This document shows, one piece after another, positions 16,032 to 24,451 of a DNA stretch of 26,346 bases. The notes under the pieces are model-generated. The model did not search any database. It was not told where the DNA came from and saw nothing but the letters and a program-made list of their open reading frames with translations. The stretch comes from Clostridium sp. 26_22 (GTDB lineage Bacteria > Bacillota > Clostridia > TANB77 > CAG-508): contig MNRP01000005.1 in NCBI GenBank assembly GCA_001916005.1, positions 1 through 26,346 on the forward strand, read 5' to 3'. Made by a program: the position numbers and the translations under genes. Each line of letters begins with the position of its first letter. Position 1 is the stretch's first letter.

Positions 16032-16580
16032 TTATACTGACATTACTTCTTTTTCTTTGTTTGCTAATATTTTATCTATTTCTTCTACACTTGTATCTGT
16101 TAGTTTTTGAATATCATTTTCTGCTTGTTTTAATTCATCCTCTGTCATATTTCCTTCTTTTTGTTCAGCTTTTGCTGTTTCTATTCCATCTCTTCTAACT
16201 GCTCTTACTGCTACTTTTGCTTCTTCTGCCATTTTTTTGATATCTTTTACTAAATCTTTTCTTCTCTCTTCAGTTAATTCAGGGAAAGCTAGTCTTATTA
16301 CTTTTCCATCATTATTTGGGTTAATTCCAATATCAGATGCTAAAATTGCTTTTTCTATGTCTTTTAAAACACTAACATCCCATGGTTGAATAACTATTAA
16401 TCTAGCTTCTGGTACTGAAACTCCTGCTACTTGATTAATTGGTGTTGGTGTTCCATAGTAGTCTATTCTTATTTTATTTAATATTGCAGGATTTGCTCTT
16501 CCTGCTCTTACTTCTGCTAATTTCTCGCTATATACGCTTATTGTTTTTTCCATTTTTTCTTTTATATTTGTGTAATCCAT
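16032..16580 (-). CDS. frr: Ribosome recycling factor
   Basis: Splits post-termination ribosomes with EF-G. Diagnostic motifs: VRAGRANPAILNKI near the N-terminus, YYGTPTPINQVAGVSVPEAR split across the hinge, IQPWD, SDIGINPNNDG, and RLAFPELTEERRKDLVK. About 182 residues, the normal length, with two long helices (positions 1-30 and 105-182) around the small middle domain. Start at ATG 16580, nine bases after GGAG; the ATG at 16586 is only three bases from it and cannot be excluded. It follows pyrH by 17 bases, the almost universal pyrH-frr pair. Confidence 0.96.
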   Translation of the reverse strand: MDYTNIKEKMEKTISVYSEKLAEVRAGRANPAILNKIRIDYYGTPTPINQVAGVSVPEARLIVIQPWDVSVLKDIEKAILASDIGINPNNDGKVIRLAFPELTEERRKDLVKDIKKMAEEAKVAVRAVRRDGIETAKAEQKEGNMTEDELKQAENDIQKLTDTSVEEIDKILANKEKEVMSV

Positions 16581-16603
16581 AATCATTCTCTCCTTTTAAT
16601 TTT

Positions 16604-17311
16604 TTATTTTACTAAAGTTCCTATATGTTCACCTTTAACTGCTCTTACTATATTTTCTGGGTCAGCTATTCCAAAAACTAATAATGGAATATTGTTATCT
16701 CTACATAGTGCTGTTGCTGTTGAATCCATAACTTTTAAGTCTTTTTCTAAAACTTCTAAATATGAAATTTTATCATATCTTTCTGCATTTGCATCAAGTT
16801 TTGGATCAGCTGAATATACTGCATCAATTGCTTTTCCTAATAAGATTATATCTGCATTGATTTCTGTTGCTCTTAATACTGCTGCTGTATCTGTTGTAAA
16901 ATATGGATGCCCTGTTCCGCAAGCAAATATTACAACTCTTCCTCTTCCTAAATGTTTTTCTGCTTTTCTTATTATGAATGGTTCTGCAATTTCTCTCATT
17001 TCAATTGCTGTTTGAACTCTTGAATTTACTCCTCTTGCTTCTAAAGCATCTTGAAGTGCTAATCCATTCATTGCTGTTGCAAGCATTCCCATGTAGTCTG
17101 CTGTTGCTCTTTCCATTTGGTGTCCGTTTCTTCCTCTCCAGAAGTTTCCTCCTCCTACTACTATTCCTACTTCAACTCCCATTTCTGTTACTTCTTTTAT
17201 TTTATCACATATTTTTCCTATTGTTTCAGCATTTACTCCTGTCTTGTTTTCTCCTGCTAGTGCTTCTCCACTTAATTTTAAAAGCACTCTTTTGTATTTT
17301 GCTTCTGACAT
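16604..17311 (-). CDS. pyrH: Uridylate kinase
   Basis: Phosphorylates UMP to UDP; amino-acid-kinase fold. KRVLLKLSGEALAG at the N-terminus, VGIVVGGGNFWRGR, DYMGMLATAMNGLALQ, FACGTGHPYFTTDTAAVLRA and VMDSTATALCRDNNIPLLVF are all typical and intact. 235 residues. GAGGAGA is nine bases before the ATG. In many genomes it directly follows tsf, as here, but a strong terminator separates them, so it probably opens the pyrH-frr-ispA-uppS-cdsA-rseP-recD2 operon from its own promoter. Confidence 0.97.
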   Translation of the reverse strand: MSEAKYKRVLLKLSGEALAGENKTGVNAETIGKICDKIKEVTEMGVEVGIVVGGGNFWRGRNGHQMERATADYMGMLATAMNGLALQDALEARGVNSRVQTAIEMREIAEPFIIRKAEKHLGRGRVVIFACGTGHPYFTTDTAAVLRATEINADIILLGKAIDAVYSADPKLDANAERYDKISYLEVLEKDLKVMDSTATALCRDNNIPLLVFGIADPENIVRAVKGEHIGTLVK

Positions 17312-17351
17312 TTTTACACTCTCCTCTAAATTTATTTTGTTTTTCTTTCGT

Positions 17352-17380
17352 ATTCTATCATATATTTTTTTAAAAATATA
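17352..17380 (-). promoter_or_regulatory. Possible promoter of pyrH operon
   Basis: A -10-like TAGAAT (17352-17357) lies 17 bases after TATATT (17375-17380), a poor -35. A promoter is expected here because a terminator follows tsf; the exact site is uncertain. Confidence 0.3.
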
Positions 17381-17451
17381 CCCTTTTGAGGAAATTTTTG
17401 GAATTTAATTTTGGAAATTACTTTTTTAGTTATAAATAATATTTCGAAACA

Positions 17452-17488
17452 AAAAAGAAACACTTTTATTTTTTTAGTGTTTCTTTTT
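17452..17488. terminator. Terminator after tsf
   Basis: AAAAAGAAACACT (17452-17464) pairs perfectly with AGTGTTTCTTTTT (17476-17488), loop 11 bases. Minus-strand exit is TTTTTTG. It ends the rpsB-tsf transcript. Confidence 0.9.
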
Positions 17489-17504
17489 ATTATTATCTCT
17501 TCAA

Positions 17505-18383
17505 TTATTTTAATTGGTTCATAACTTCTTCTGCGAAGTTTTCTTCTTTTTTCTCGATTCCTTCACCTTTTTCAAATCTAGCAAATGCTATAACTTCTGC
17601 ATCTTTTTCTGCTAATAATTGAGAAACTTTTTTATTTGGATCTTTAACAAATGGTTGGTCTACTAAACAGATTTCTTCATAGAATTTTCCAATTCTTCCT
17701 TGAACGATTTTTTCAGCTATTGCTTCTGGTTTTCCTTCATTCATTGTTTGAATTTTTAAGATTTCCATTTCTTTTGCAACTCTTTCTGCTGGTACTTCAT
17801 CTTGTTTTACATATTCTGGTCTAGCTGCTGCTATTTGCATACAAATATCTTTTGCAACTTCTTCTGTTCCTTTTGCCATATTAACTAAAACAGCTATTTT
17901 TCCATCACCATGAATGTATTTTGCAACTAATCCTTCTGATTCGAATCTTGCAAATCTTCTTATTGATAAGTTTTCTCCTATTGTAGCTATTTTTCCAACT
18001 AATGCTTCTTGAACTGTTTTTCCTTCTTCGAATTCTGCTGGTTGTGCTAATAATTCTTCAACATCTTTTGGATTTTTATCTACTACTTGTTTTGCAACGT
18101 TTTGAACAAATGCTTTGAATTCTGCATTTTGTGCAACGAAGTCTGTTTCTGAGTTAACTTCTACTATTGCTCCAACTTTTCCATCTTCTGATATAGAAGC
18201 TTCAACTAATCCTTCTGCTGCAACTCTTCCAGATTTTTTAGCTGCTTTTGCAATTCCTCTTTCTCTTAATAATTCCATTGCTTTTTCCATATCGCCATCT
18301 GTTTCTGTTAAAACTTTTTTGCAGTCCATCATTCCTGCACCTGTTTTTTCTCTTAATTCTTTTACTAAACTTGCTGTAACCAT
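17505..18383 (-). CDS. tsf: Elongation factor Ts
   Basis: Nucleotide exchange factor for EF-Tu. The N-terminal UBA-like domain with VKELREKTGAGMMDCKKVL is followed by the TDFVAQN motif (about residues 80-86) that contacts EF-Tu, then the second core subdomain and the C-terminal VDQPFVKDPNKKVSQLL. 292 residues, usual length. AAGGAGG lies nine bases before the ATG. Second gene of the rpsB-tsf operon, separated from rpsB by a GC-rich hairpin. Confidence 0.97.
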   Translation of the reverse strand: MVTASLVKELREKTGAGMMDCKKVLTETDGDMEKAMELLRERGIAKAAKKSGRVAAEGLVEASISEDGKVGAIVEVNSETDFVAQNAEFKAFVQNVAKQVVDKNPKDVEELLAQPAEFEEGKTVQEALVGKIATIGENLSIRRFARFESEGLVAKYIHGDGKIAVLVNMAKGTEEVAKDICMQIAAARPEYVKQDEVPAERVAKEMEILKIQTMNEGKPEAIAEKIVQGRIGKFYEEICLVDQPFVKDPNKKVSQLLAEKDAEVIAFARFEKGEGIEKKEENFAEEVMNQLK

Positions 18384-18427
18384 TTTTTAATTCCTCCTTA
18401 TTATTTTTATAAAAAATATCTAATTTT

Positions 18428-18482
18428 AAAGGGCTAGCTCGCTACGTCCGAAATATTATCGTACGAGCGTTGCTCGCCCTTT
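18428..18482. repeat. GC-rich imperfect hairpin between rpsB and tsf
   Basis: AAAGGGC (18428-18434) pairs with GCCCTTT (18476-18482); the interior continues with AGC/GCT and CG-rich stretches (GCTCGCTACGTCCG versus CGTACGAGCG). It is by far the most G+C-rich and CpG-rich stretch of the window. It could be an attenuator or processing site in the rpsB-tsf mRNA, or an inserted mobile palindrome. Confidence 0.55.
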
Positions 18483-18494
18483 TATAATTTATAA

Positions 18495-19265
18495 TTATTC
18501 TTCTTCGCTACCTGCTACAACTTCTTCCATTGATGCTGGTTCTTCTGAAACTTCTTCTGTTACTTCTTCAGCTTCGAAGCTTTCTCCTTGTCTTCCTTCG
18601 ATTATTGCATTTGCCATAACGTCTGCTATTAATTTAACTGCTCTTATAGCATCATCGTTTCCTGGTATAGCATAATCAACATCTTCTGGATTACAGTTTG
18701 TATCAACTAATCCGATTACTGGTATATTTAATTTTCTAGCTTCTAATATTGCTATTCTTTCTTTTTTAGGATCTACTAAGAATATAACTCCTGGTAATTT
18801 GTCCATTTCTTTGATTCCACCTAAGTTTCTTTCTAGTTTTTCCATTTCTTTTTTAAGTAAGATTACTTCTTTTTTAGGTAATACTTCAAAAGTTCCATCT
18901 TCTTGCATTGTTTCTAAATCTTTTAATCTTTGTACTCTTGCTCTGATAGTATCGAAGTTTGTTAACATTCCTCCTAACCATCTTTGATCAACATAGTACA
19001 TTCCTGATTTGATTGCTGCTTCTTTCATGCACTCTTGTGCTTGTTTTTTAGTTCCTACAAATAGAACTGTTTTTCCTTCTTCTGCTTGTTCTTTTAAGAA
19101 AGCATAAGCTTCATCTAATTTTTTAGATGTTTTTTGTAAATCGATTATATGGATTCCGTTTCTAGCTTGGAATATATATTCAGCCATTTTAGGATCCCAT
19201 CTTCTTGTTTGATGTCCAAAGTGAACACCTGCTTCAAGTAATTGTTTCATTGCAACTACTGCCAT
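18495..19265 (-). CDS. rpsB: 30S ribosomal protein S2
   Basis: Opens with MAVVAMKQLLEAGVHFGHQ and continues RRWDPKMAEYIFQARNGIHI, the standard S2 N-terminus; DQRWLGGMLTNFDTIR, VIFLVDPKKE, PVIGLVDTNCNP and the Asp-rich PGNDDA.RA region are all intact. 256 residues with a short acidic C-terminal tail (SEEPASMEEVVAGSEEE) beyond the core. GGGAGG is eight bases before the ATG and is duplicated upstream. First gene of the rpsB-tsf operon, preceded by a strong promoter and a structured leader. Confidence 0.98.
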   Translation of the reverse strand: MAVVAMKQLLEAGVHFGHQTRRWDPKMAEYIFQARNGIHIIDLQKTSKKLDEAYAFLKEQAEEGKTVLFVGTKKQAQECMKEAAIKSGMYYVDQRWLGGMLTNFDTIRARVQRLKDLETMQEDGTFEVLPKKEVILLKKEMEKLERNLGGIKEMDKLPGVIFLVDPKKERIAILEARKLNIPVIGLVDTNCNPEDVDYAIPGNDDAIRAVKLIADVMANAIIEGRQGESFEAEEVTEEVSEEPASMEEVVAGSEEE

Positions 19266-19267
19266 TT

Positions 19268-19301
19268 TAAATTCCTCCCTTTTTTAAATTCCTCCCTTTT
19301 T
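19268..19301 (-). repeat. 17-bp tandem duplication containing the rpsB ribosome site
   Basis: The 17-bp unit at 19268-19284 recurs exactly at 19285-19301 (plus strand TAAATTCCTCCCTTTTT). Each copy carries GGGAGG on the coding strand, so the mRNA has two tandem Shine-Dalgarno sequences, of which only the nearer has correct spacing. Confidence 0.85.
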
Positions 19302-19312
19302 GTTTTTACTTC

Positions 19313-19374
19313 CATAAAGTTCTACGTTTAAACCGGACCAATTACTTGGCACACCCTTTCAAACTTGCTTTATG
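19313..19374 (-). promoter_or_regulatory. Structured 5' leader of rpsB, candidate S2 autoregulation site
   Basis: The transcript from the promoter below has about 120 bases before the ATG. CATAAAG (19368-19374) can pair with CTTTATG (19313-19319), enclosing an inner hairpin CCAA-GTAA-TTGG (19338-19349) and a GTTT/AAAC pairing. A closed multi-branch leader before rpsB suggests translational feedback by S2, known from other bacteria; no direct motif match is claimed. Confidence 0.4.
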
Positions 19375-19391
19375 TGATTAATACGTTCTTT

Positions 19392-19420
19392 ATTATACCA
19401 GCATTTTCCAATAAATGCAA
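19392..19420 (-). promoter_or_regulatory. Sigma-A promoter of rpsB-tsf
   Basis: TTGCAT (19415-19420), 17-base spacer ending in TGG (extended -10), TATAAT (19392-19397). Confidence 0.85.
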
Positions 19421-19429
19421 GTGTTTTTT

Positions 19430-20374
19430 TTATTTTTCTACACCTTCGTCAATTTTTTCTTCATTTTGTTCTAATTTTTGTGTATCCTTCTCTGTTTTTT
19501 CTTTATTTGAAGGACCTAATATAATCTTCATATCATTTTTCAATATTTCTACTGGTCTTTCAAAATTCATCTTTATATTAGCTTCTATTTCATCACTACT
19601 CATATCTAAAATTAATGTCTCAGAGCCATAATCTATAAAAGATTTTATAGATCTAAAAAATTCTATATCATTTTCTTGTAAAATTCCATTATATTTACTA
19701 TTTAAGTAATTATAATAATACATATACTTCTTTTCAATTAATTGTTGTTTTTCTTTTTGATATTCTTCTTCAGATATTGCTTTTTTTCTTTCTTTTAAAT
19801 CATTCATATATTTATTAGTTTGTTTTACAGCATAATCTCCATAAAATCTCTTTTCTGAAATATCTACTATTACATTTTCTTTTTCAAAAGCAGATAAACA
19901 TTCTAAATTATTTGTAAAAAATAGTCTCTCTTGTATTTTTCCTATATTTGATACTATTATTTCAAGTTCTGTTTCTCTAAACTTCTCATAATTATCACCT
20001 TTAAAAATACTTGGCTCTAATACTTGTTCATTTTCTCCATATTCTTCATTAAATACACTCATATTTCTTGATGCATATCTCAATGCTTGAAATGATAATA
20101 TTACATATTCTTTTAATGATTCTATAACTGTTTGAATATCACCAAAATCCGAATTTTCCTCATAGCTTTGTTTATATTTATTTATTTCTGAATATATTTT
20201 TCTATATTGCTCTTGTTCTTGTTCAAATAATGTTGTTAAAATATTGTTTTCTAATATAAATTTCTCATCAATCGCTTTTCCTTCATTTTCCATTTTTGCA
20301 ATTTCTATTAAAAAAGATACTATTTTATGGTTTATTGATATTATTTTGTCTAATGCCTCATTTACTTCTTCCAT
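19430..20374 (-). CDS. Coiled-coil protein of unknown function
   Basis: 314 residues, rich in Glu, Lys, Asn and Ile, mostly predicted helix from the sequence pattern; heptad-like stretches lie around 10-75 and 180-225 (LKERKKAISEEEYQKEKQQ). No signal peptide, membrane helix, cysteine cluster or nucleotide-binding motif is visible, so it is probably cytoplasmic. The C-terminal 30 residues are a charged low-complexity tail. AAGGAGA precedes the ATG and a promoter lies at 20401-20429. Its end lies 10 bases before the rpsB promoter. I do not recognise a family. Confidence 0.75.
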   Translation of the reverse strand: MEEVNEALDKIISINHKIVSFLIEIAKMENEGKAIDEKFILENNILTTLFEQEQEQYRKIYSEINKYKQSYEENSDFGDIQTVIESLKEYVILSFQALRYASRNMSVFNEEYGENEQVLEPSIFKGDNYEKFRETELEIIVSNIGKIQERLFFTNNLECLSAFEKENVIVDISEKRFYGDYAVKQTNKYMNDLKERKKAISEEEYQKEKQQLIEKKYMYYYNYLNSKYNGILQENDIEFFRSIKSFIDYGSETLILDMSSDEIEANIKMNFERPVEILKNDMKIILGPSNKEKTEKDTQKLEQNEEKIDEGVEK

Positions 20375-20400
20375 ACGCCTTCTCCTTACATTTTTTTAAG

Positions 20401-20429
20401 ATTTTATCATATTTTTGCATATTTTTCAA
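20401..20429 (-). promoter_or_regulatory. Sigma-A promoter of coiled-coil gene
   Basis: TTGAAA (20424-20429), 17-base spacer, TAAAAT (20401-20406), about 25 bases before the ATG at 20374. Confidence 0.6.
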
Positions 20430-20453
20430 TATTTTCTTTGCTTTTTATGTAAA

Positions 20454-20894
20454 TTAAATTTTTTTATTTCTAATATCTTCCAAAAATTTTTCTTTTATAT
20501 CTGGTGGCATTAATGGAATTCTTTCTATATCTTCTCTTTTAACAATTTCTGGTATATATTTTCCACTATCTATGTACTTAGGATCATTCGAAAACTCAGG
20601 TCCTGTACCAGTTCCAAATTCTCCGCTTACATATTCACATAAATAATAAATTGTTGTTTGATTAAATTTTTCTGAATATTCTTCATATAATTTTTTGACT
20701 ATTTTTACATTGATTCCAAATTCTTCTTTTATCTCTCTTAATGTTCCCTCTTCGTAAGTTTCATCACCTTCTCTTCCACCACCTGGAAAAACATAATATT
20801 CTTGTCTATCCGGATTTTTCATTACATCTTTTCTATGCATTAATGCAAAACCATTTCCCATTGGAATTATTCCTGCTAATCTTATTCTTTGCAT
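20454..20894 (-). CDS. Nudix hydrolase
   Basis: About 146 residues. The Nudix box is complete: GGREGDETYEEGTLREIKEE then FGI, i.e. G-x5-E-x7-REUxEExGU, with the metal-binding REIKEE. The preceding EYYVFPGGG is the usual strand leading into it. Such proteins hydrolyse nucleoside diphosphates linked to another group; the substrate cannot be told. I start at ATG 20894, eight bases after GGAG, rather than at 20900, which is only two bases from it. It has its own consensus promoter and precedes the coiled-coil gene on the same strand, though that gene also has a promoter. Confidence 0.93.
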   Translation of the reverse strand: MQRIRLAGIIPMGNGFALMHRKDVMKNPDRQEYYVFPGGGREGDETYEEGTLREIKEEFGINVKIVKKLYEEYSEKFNQTTIYYLCEYVSGEFGTGTGPEFSNDPKYIDSGKYIPEIVKREDIERIPLMPPDIKEKFLEDIRNKKI

Positions 20895-20922
20895 ATTCAT
20901 CTCTCCTTTTTATTTTTTGTTA

Positions 20923-20951
20923 ATTATAATCTTTTGTCTTTTTACAGTCAA
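20923..20951 (-). promoter_or_regulatory. Sigma-A promoter of Nudix gene
   Basis: TTGACT (20946-20951), 17-base spacer, TATAAT (20923-20928), about 30 bases before the start. The region to 21059 is a divergent promoter region. Confidence 0.8.
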
Positions 20952-20993
20952 TCTTTATGAACTAATAATTTTAAAAAATATTTATTATTTCCC

Positions 20994-21020
20994 TTGAATT
21001 TTTTTCTAATTTATTATACT
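20994..21020 (+). promoter_or_regulatory. Possible promoter of DUF4912-GH57 pair
   Basis: TTGAAT (20994-20999) with TATACT (21015-21020) at a short 15-base spacing, or TACTAT at 17 bases. A promoter must lie here because the gene on the left is divergent. Confidence 0.4.
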
Positions 21021-21059
21021 ATATATAGAAATAAAAGAGAGATTACATAGGAGGAAAAA

Positions 21060-21848
21060 ATGCCAAAAAAATTAGAAAAAACTAAAGAAATAAAAGACAA
21101 AAAAAATACAACTAAAACTAAAAGTGCAAAAACTTCAACAACAAAAAAAACTACAAATAAAAAAGAGACTTCAAAAGCTTCAATTAAGCACTCTACAAAA
21201 AAAGAAACAAAATCAACAACTAAAAAAGCTTCAAAGAATTCAACTACTACTAAAAAATCTGTAACAAAAAAGATTATAAAACCTACTCCAGTTGAATATT
21301 ACGATTTACCTTATTCATATAATCAAACTGTAGTAAAAGTATTAGCTCAAACTCCAAAAACATTATTTGTTTATTGGGAAATTTCAGAAGACGACAAAGA
21401 AAAATTCAAAGAACAATATGGAGAAAACTTCTTTGAAACAACAAAACCTGTACTAATCATTCATAACGAAACTTTAAGCTATAGTTTTGAAGTTGAAATA
21501 AACGATTTTGCAAATAGTTGGTATTTACACGTAAACGATAGTAAAGCTGATTATAAAATAGAACTTGGTAGACGTTACTTTGATAATTCTAACAATAATA
21601 TTTCAAATAATTATGTGTATGTTACTTCTTCAAACGAAATAGAATCACCAAATGATCATATTTTATTTGATAAATCACAAAATATGGTTTATTTTAGAAA
21701 TGTAAAAACAAATGTAGAAACAAAAAAAGATGTATCTAGTTTATCTTTTATCAAAAATATGGGTAAAATATATAATATTTATGACTTATATAAAAAGATT
21801 TATAAAGAAGAAAATCCATTTTCTAGTTCATCTTCTCAATTTAAATAA
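21060..21848 (+). CDS. DUF4912 protein with Lys/Thr-rich N-terminal tail
   Basis: 262 residues. The first 75 or so are almost only Lys, Thr, Ser and Ala (TTKKTTNKKETSKAS), a disordered basic tail. The folded part begins around 80 with YDLPYSYNQTVVKVLAQTP and LFVYWEIS, the hallmark of DUF4912, an all-beta domain often encoded beside GH57 branching enzymes in Clostridia (my recollection). The function is unknown; binding of polysaccharide or a role in glycogen metabolism is a guess from the neighbour, which starts 29 bases downstream with its own AAGGAG. AGGAGG precedes the ATG. Confidence 0.85.
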   Translation: MPKKLEKTKEIKDKKNTTKTKSAKTSTTKKTTNKKETSKASIKHSTKKETKSTTKKASKNSTTTKKSVTKKIIKPTPVEYYDLPYSYNQTVVKVLAQTPKTLFVYWEISEDDKEKFKEQYGENFFETTKPVLIIHNETLSYSFEVEINDFANSWYLHVNDSKADYKIELGRRYFDNSNNNISNNYVYVTSSNEIESPNDHILFDKSQNMVYFRNVKTNVETKKDVSSLSFIKNMGKIYNIYDLYKKIYKEENPFSSSSSQFK

Positions 21849-21877
21849 TATAAATACTATTACAAAGGAGAATTATA

Positions 21878-23464
21878 ATGCAACAAAAAAAAGGTTATGT
21901 AAGTTTTGTATTACATGCCCACCTTCCATTTATTCATCATCCAGAAAGTGATGATTATTTAGAAGAATCTTGGTTATACGAAGCTATATCAGAAACATAT
22001 ATTCCATTACTTACAAATTTTCAAAAACTAGTTGATGAAGGGGTGGATTTTAGAATTACAATTTCTATGACTCCTCCTCTTCTTTCCATGTTAGATAATA
22101 AATTATTACAAAGAAAATATATTAAATATTTGAAAAAGCTAATTGAACTTTCTAAAAAAGAAATTGAAAGAACTAAATATGATGAAAGATTAAATAAACT
22201 TTCTCATTATTATTTTGATAGATATTCAAATGATTTACATTTATTTAGAGATGTTTATAAATGTGATTTGATTAGTCAGTTTAAACACTTTCAAGATATT
22301 GGTGTTTTAGAAATTATTACTTGTGGTGCAACTCATGGTTATTTCCCAATTTTATATGTTAATGAAAAAACTGTAAAAGCTCAAATTGCTGTTGGTGTTC
22401 AAACTTATAAAAAATATTTTGGCAGACAACCTCGTGGTATTTGGCTTCCTGAATGTGGTTATGTTCCTGAAGCTGATAAATATTTAAAAGAATTTGGTAT
22501 TGAATATGTTATAACAGAGTCTCATGGTATTTTGTATGCTGATCCTACTCCTGTTTATGGCACATTTGCTCCAATTGTTTCTCCAGAAGGCGTTGTAGCT
22601 TTTGGACGTGATATTGAATCTTCTAGACAAGTTTGGAGTTCTATAAATGGTTACCCTGGAGATTTTAACTATAGAGAATTTTATCGTGATATTGGTTATG
22701 AAGCTGATTATGATTATATCAAACCATATATCGCCCATAATGGTGTTAGAGTTCATACTGGTATAAAATATTATAGAATTACAGGAAAAACAGAACAAAA
22801 AGATTATTATGATATTCAATGGGCTAAAGATTCTGCTGAAAAACAAGCAGGACATTTTTTAGATTGTAGAACACAACAAATAAATAATTTAGCTCCATGT
22901 ATGGACAAACCTCCAATTATTTTATGTCCATATGATGCTGAACTTTATGGTCATTGGTGGTATGAAGGTCCATATTGGTTATATATTTTATTTAAAAAAA
23001 TTTATTATGATGATTGTAATTTCAAATTAATAACACCATCAGAATATATTGATAAATATCCAGAAATCCAAGTAGCTTCCCCATGTCGTTCTAGTTGGGG
23101 TGCAAATGGTTATAGTGAAGTATGGCTTAATCCATCAAATGATTATGCACATAAACATCTTCATGTTGCTGGTGATAGAATGTGTGAACTTGCTAATCTA
23201 TACCCAAATGCAAAAGGTTTAAAGAAAAAAGCTTTAAATCAATGTGCAAGAGAATTGCTACTAGCTCAAAGTAGTGATTGGCTATTTATAATAACAAATG
23301 GAACTATGGTTGATTATGCTAAAAAACGTATAAAAGACCATATTGGTCGATTTACAAAATTATATAATCAAATAAAATCAAATACAATTGATGAAGAATT
23401 TTTGAAAGATATTTCTAAAAAGGATTGTGTATTTCCTGATATTGATTATCAAATTTATAAATAA
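21878..23464 (+). CDS. GH57 1,4-alpha-glucan branching enzyme (DUF1957 type)
   Basis: Introduces alpha-1,6 branches into alpha-glucan such as glycogen. GH57 motifs in order: HAHLPF (13-18), GATHGYFP (150-157), WLPECGYVPE with the nucleophile Glu192, and CPYDAELYGHWWYEGP with the acid/base Asp353. The C-terminal helical domain with HVAGDRM and ELLLAQSSDWLF is typical. 528 residues, close to the Thermotoga AmyC length as I remember it. AAGGAG lies before the ATG. Second gene of a two-gene operon with the DUF4912 protein. No other glycogen gene is in the window. Confidence 0.92.
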   Translation: MQQKKGYVSFVLHAHLPFIHHPESDDYLEESWLYEAISETYIPLLTNFQKLVDEGVDFRITISMTPPLLSMLDNKLLQRKYIKYLKKLIELSKKEIERTKYDERLNKLSHYYFDRYSNDLHLFRDVYKCDLISQFKHFQDIGVLEIITCGATHGYFPILYVNEKTVKAQIAVGVQTYKKYFGRQPRGIWLPECGYVPEADKYLKEFGIEYVITESHGILYADPTPVYGTFAPIVSPEGVVAFGRDIESSRQVWSSINGYPGDFNYREFYRDIGYEADYDYIKPYIAHNGVRVHTGIKYYRITGKTEQKDYYDIQWAKDSAEKQAGHFLDCRTQQINNLAPCMDKPPIILCPYDAELYGHWWYEGPYWLYILFKKIYYDDCNFKLITPSEYIDKYPEIQVASPCRSSWGANGYSEVWLNPSNDYAHKHLHVAGDRMCELANLYPNAKGLKKKALNQCARELLLAQSSDWLFIITNGTMVDYAKKRIKDHIGRFTKLYNQIKSNTIDEEFLKDISKKDCVFPDIDYQIYK

Positions 23465-23469
23465 TTTTT

Positions 23470-23497
23470 ATGTCCTAGGCAAATTCGCTTAGGACAT
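23470..23497 (+). terminator. Hairpin after branching enzyme gene
   Basis: ATGTCCTAGGC (23470-23480) pairs with GCTTAGGACAT (23487-23497) with one G-U, loop 6 bases, followed by ATTTCGTCTTT, a weak T run. It starts 5 bases after the stop. Confidence 0.75.
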
Positions 23498-23529
23498 ATT
23501 TCGTCTTTAAAAAAATCTCATATAATATG

Positions 23530-23559
23530 GTATAACTTTTAAAAATTTAGTAGATACTA
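23530..23559 (+). promoter_or_regulatory. Sigma-G/F-like promoter of ytxC
   Basis: GTATA (23530-23534), 18-base spacer, GATACTA (23553-23559). Same layout as upstream of spoVT and gpr. The leader would be very short, with GGAG starting almost at the first base. Confidence 0.4.
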
Positions 23560-23578
23560 ATTTAGAAAGGAGATTTTC

Positions 23579-24451
23579 ATGAAATCAATATGTATTAAAA
23601 CAAATGATACTCACTTACTAAATTACCTACTAAATGAATTTGATTATATCGAAATTGATAAGGTTTGTATTTCTACTAACCAATTCAAGAATTATAAAAA
23701 TATAATTATTCACTATACTGGTAATGAAATTTCTGCCTTTATTCATGAGGTTTCCTGCATACTTTCTTGTTTTGTAATTGATGAAATTGAAGAAAGTATA
23801 TTAAAAAGACTAATTTTAAAAAATTATTTTTATTTTGAAGCTTTAGAACGAAAAGAAATTTTAGATGTTTGTTATGATATCTTTACTGATGAATTCAATG
23901 AATATTTTGATAAAAAATATAATTGCTTGATTAATGACTTTTCTTCTTATCTAGCTGAAAATAAATCTATTATTCTTTCTGGTTTTATTAATTTTAGAAT
24001 TAAAGATTATGTTAAAATTTTAGAAGATGTTGTTGATGAGGCTGTTAATTCTTATGTTATTGAAAAAGAATATATGGAATTTGTTTCTCTTTTAAGACTT
24101 TATATTAATTCTCAAACATCTAATTGTAAGCTAGTTCATCTTATTTACTCTAATGAAACTTCAATTTTGTTAGATGAAAATAAAAATATTATTGATACTG
24201 ATAGTGATTTTTTTAAAGCAAAGTATTTGTCTGATATAACTTTTTCTTCTAATGATTATGCTTTGAATACTTTACTTACTTTGCTTCCTAAAAAAATATA
24301 TATTCATTTGCTTGATAATTATGTTGATGAATTTGTGCATACATTAGGGTTGATTTTTGATGGTAGAGTTGAGATTTGTACTGATTGCGATATTTGCAAA
24401 TTATATAAAAGTAAGGATTTAAAATTAAGTCATACTATTATTAAAAAATAG
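23579..24451 (+). CDS. ytxC: YtxC-like sporulation protein
   Basis: 290 residues, matching the YtxC family length. The central block GFINFRIKDYVKILEDVVDEAVNSYVIEKEYMEF (split over residues 140-175), then LLRLYINSQ and VHLIY, is the part I recognise; the C-terminal half ends with a CTDCDICKLY segment with three Cys. No membrane helix or catalytic motif is visible. The family occurs in endospore formers; its molecular role is unknown. AAAGGAG lies before the ATG. Convergent with gpr, sharing the terminator between them. Confidence 0.85.
   Translation: MKSICIKTNDTHLLNYLLNEFDYIEIDKVCISTNQFKNYKNIIIHYTGNEISAFIHEVSCILSCFVIDEIEESILKRLILKNYFYFEALERKEILDVCYDIFTDEFNEYFDKKYNCLINDFSSYLAENKSIILSGFINFRIKDYVKILEDVVDEAVNSYVIEKEYMEFVSLLRLYINSQTSNCKLVHLIYSNETSILLDENKNIIDTDSDFFKAKYLSDITFSSNDYALNTLLTLLPKKIYIHLLDNYVDEFVHTLGLIFDGRVEICTDCDICKLYKSKDLKLSHTIIKK

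Noticed and set aside
22484..22855. Minus-strand open frame opposite the branching enzyme
   Set aside because: Lies wholly within conserved GH57 coding sequence and resembles no protein.
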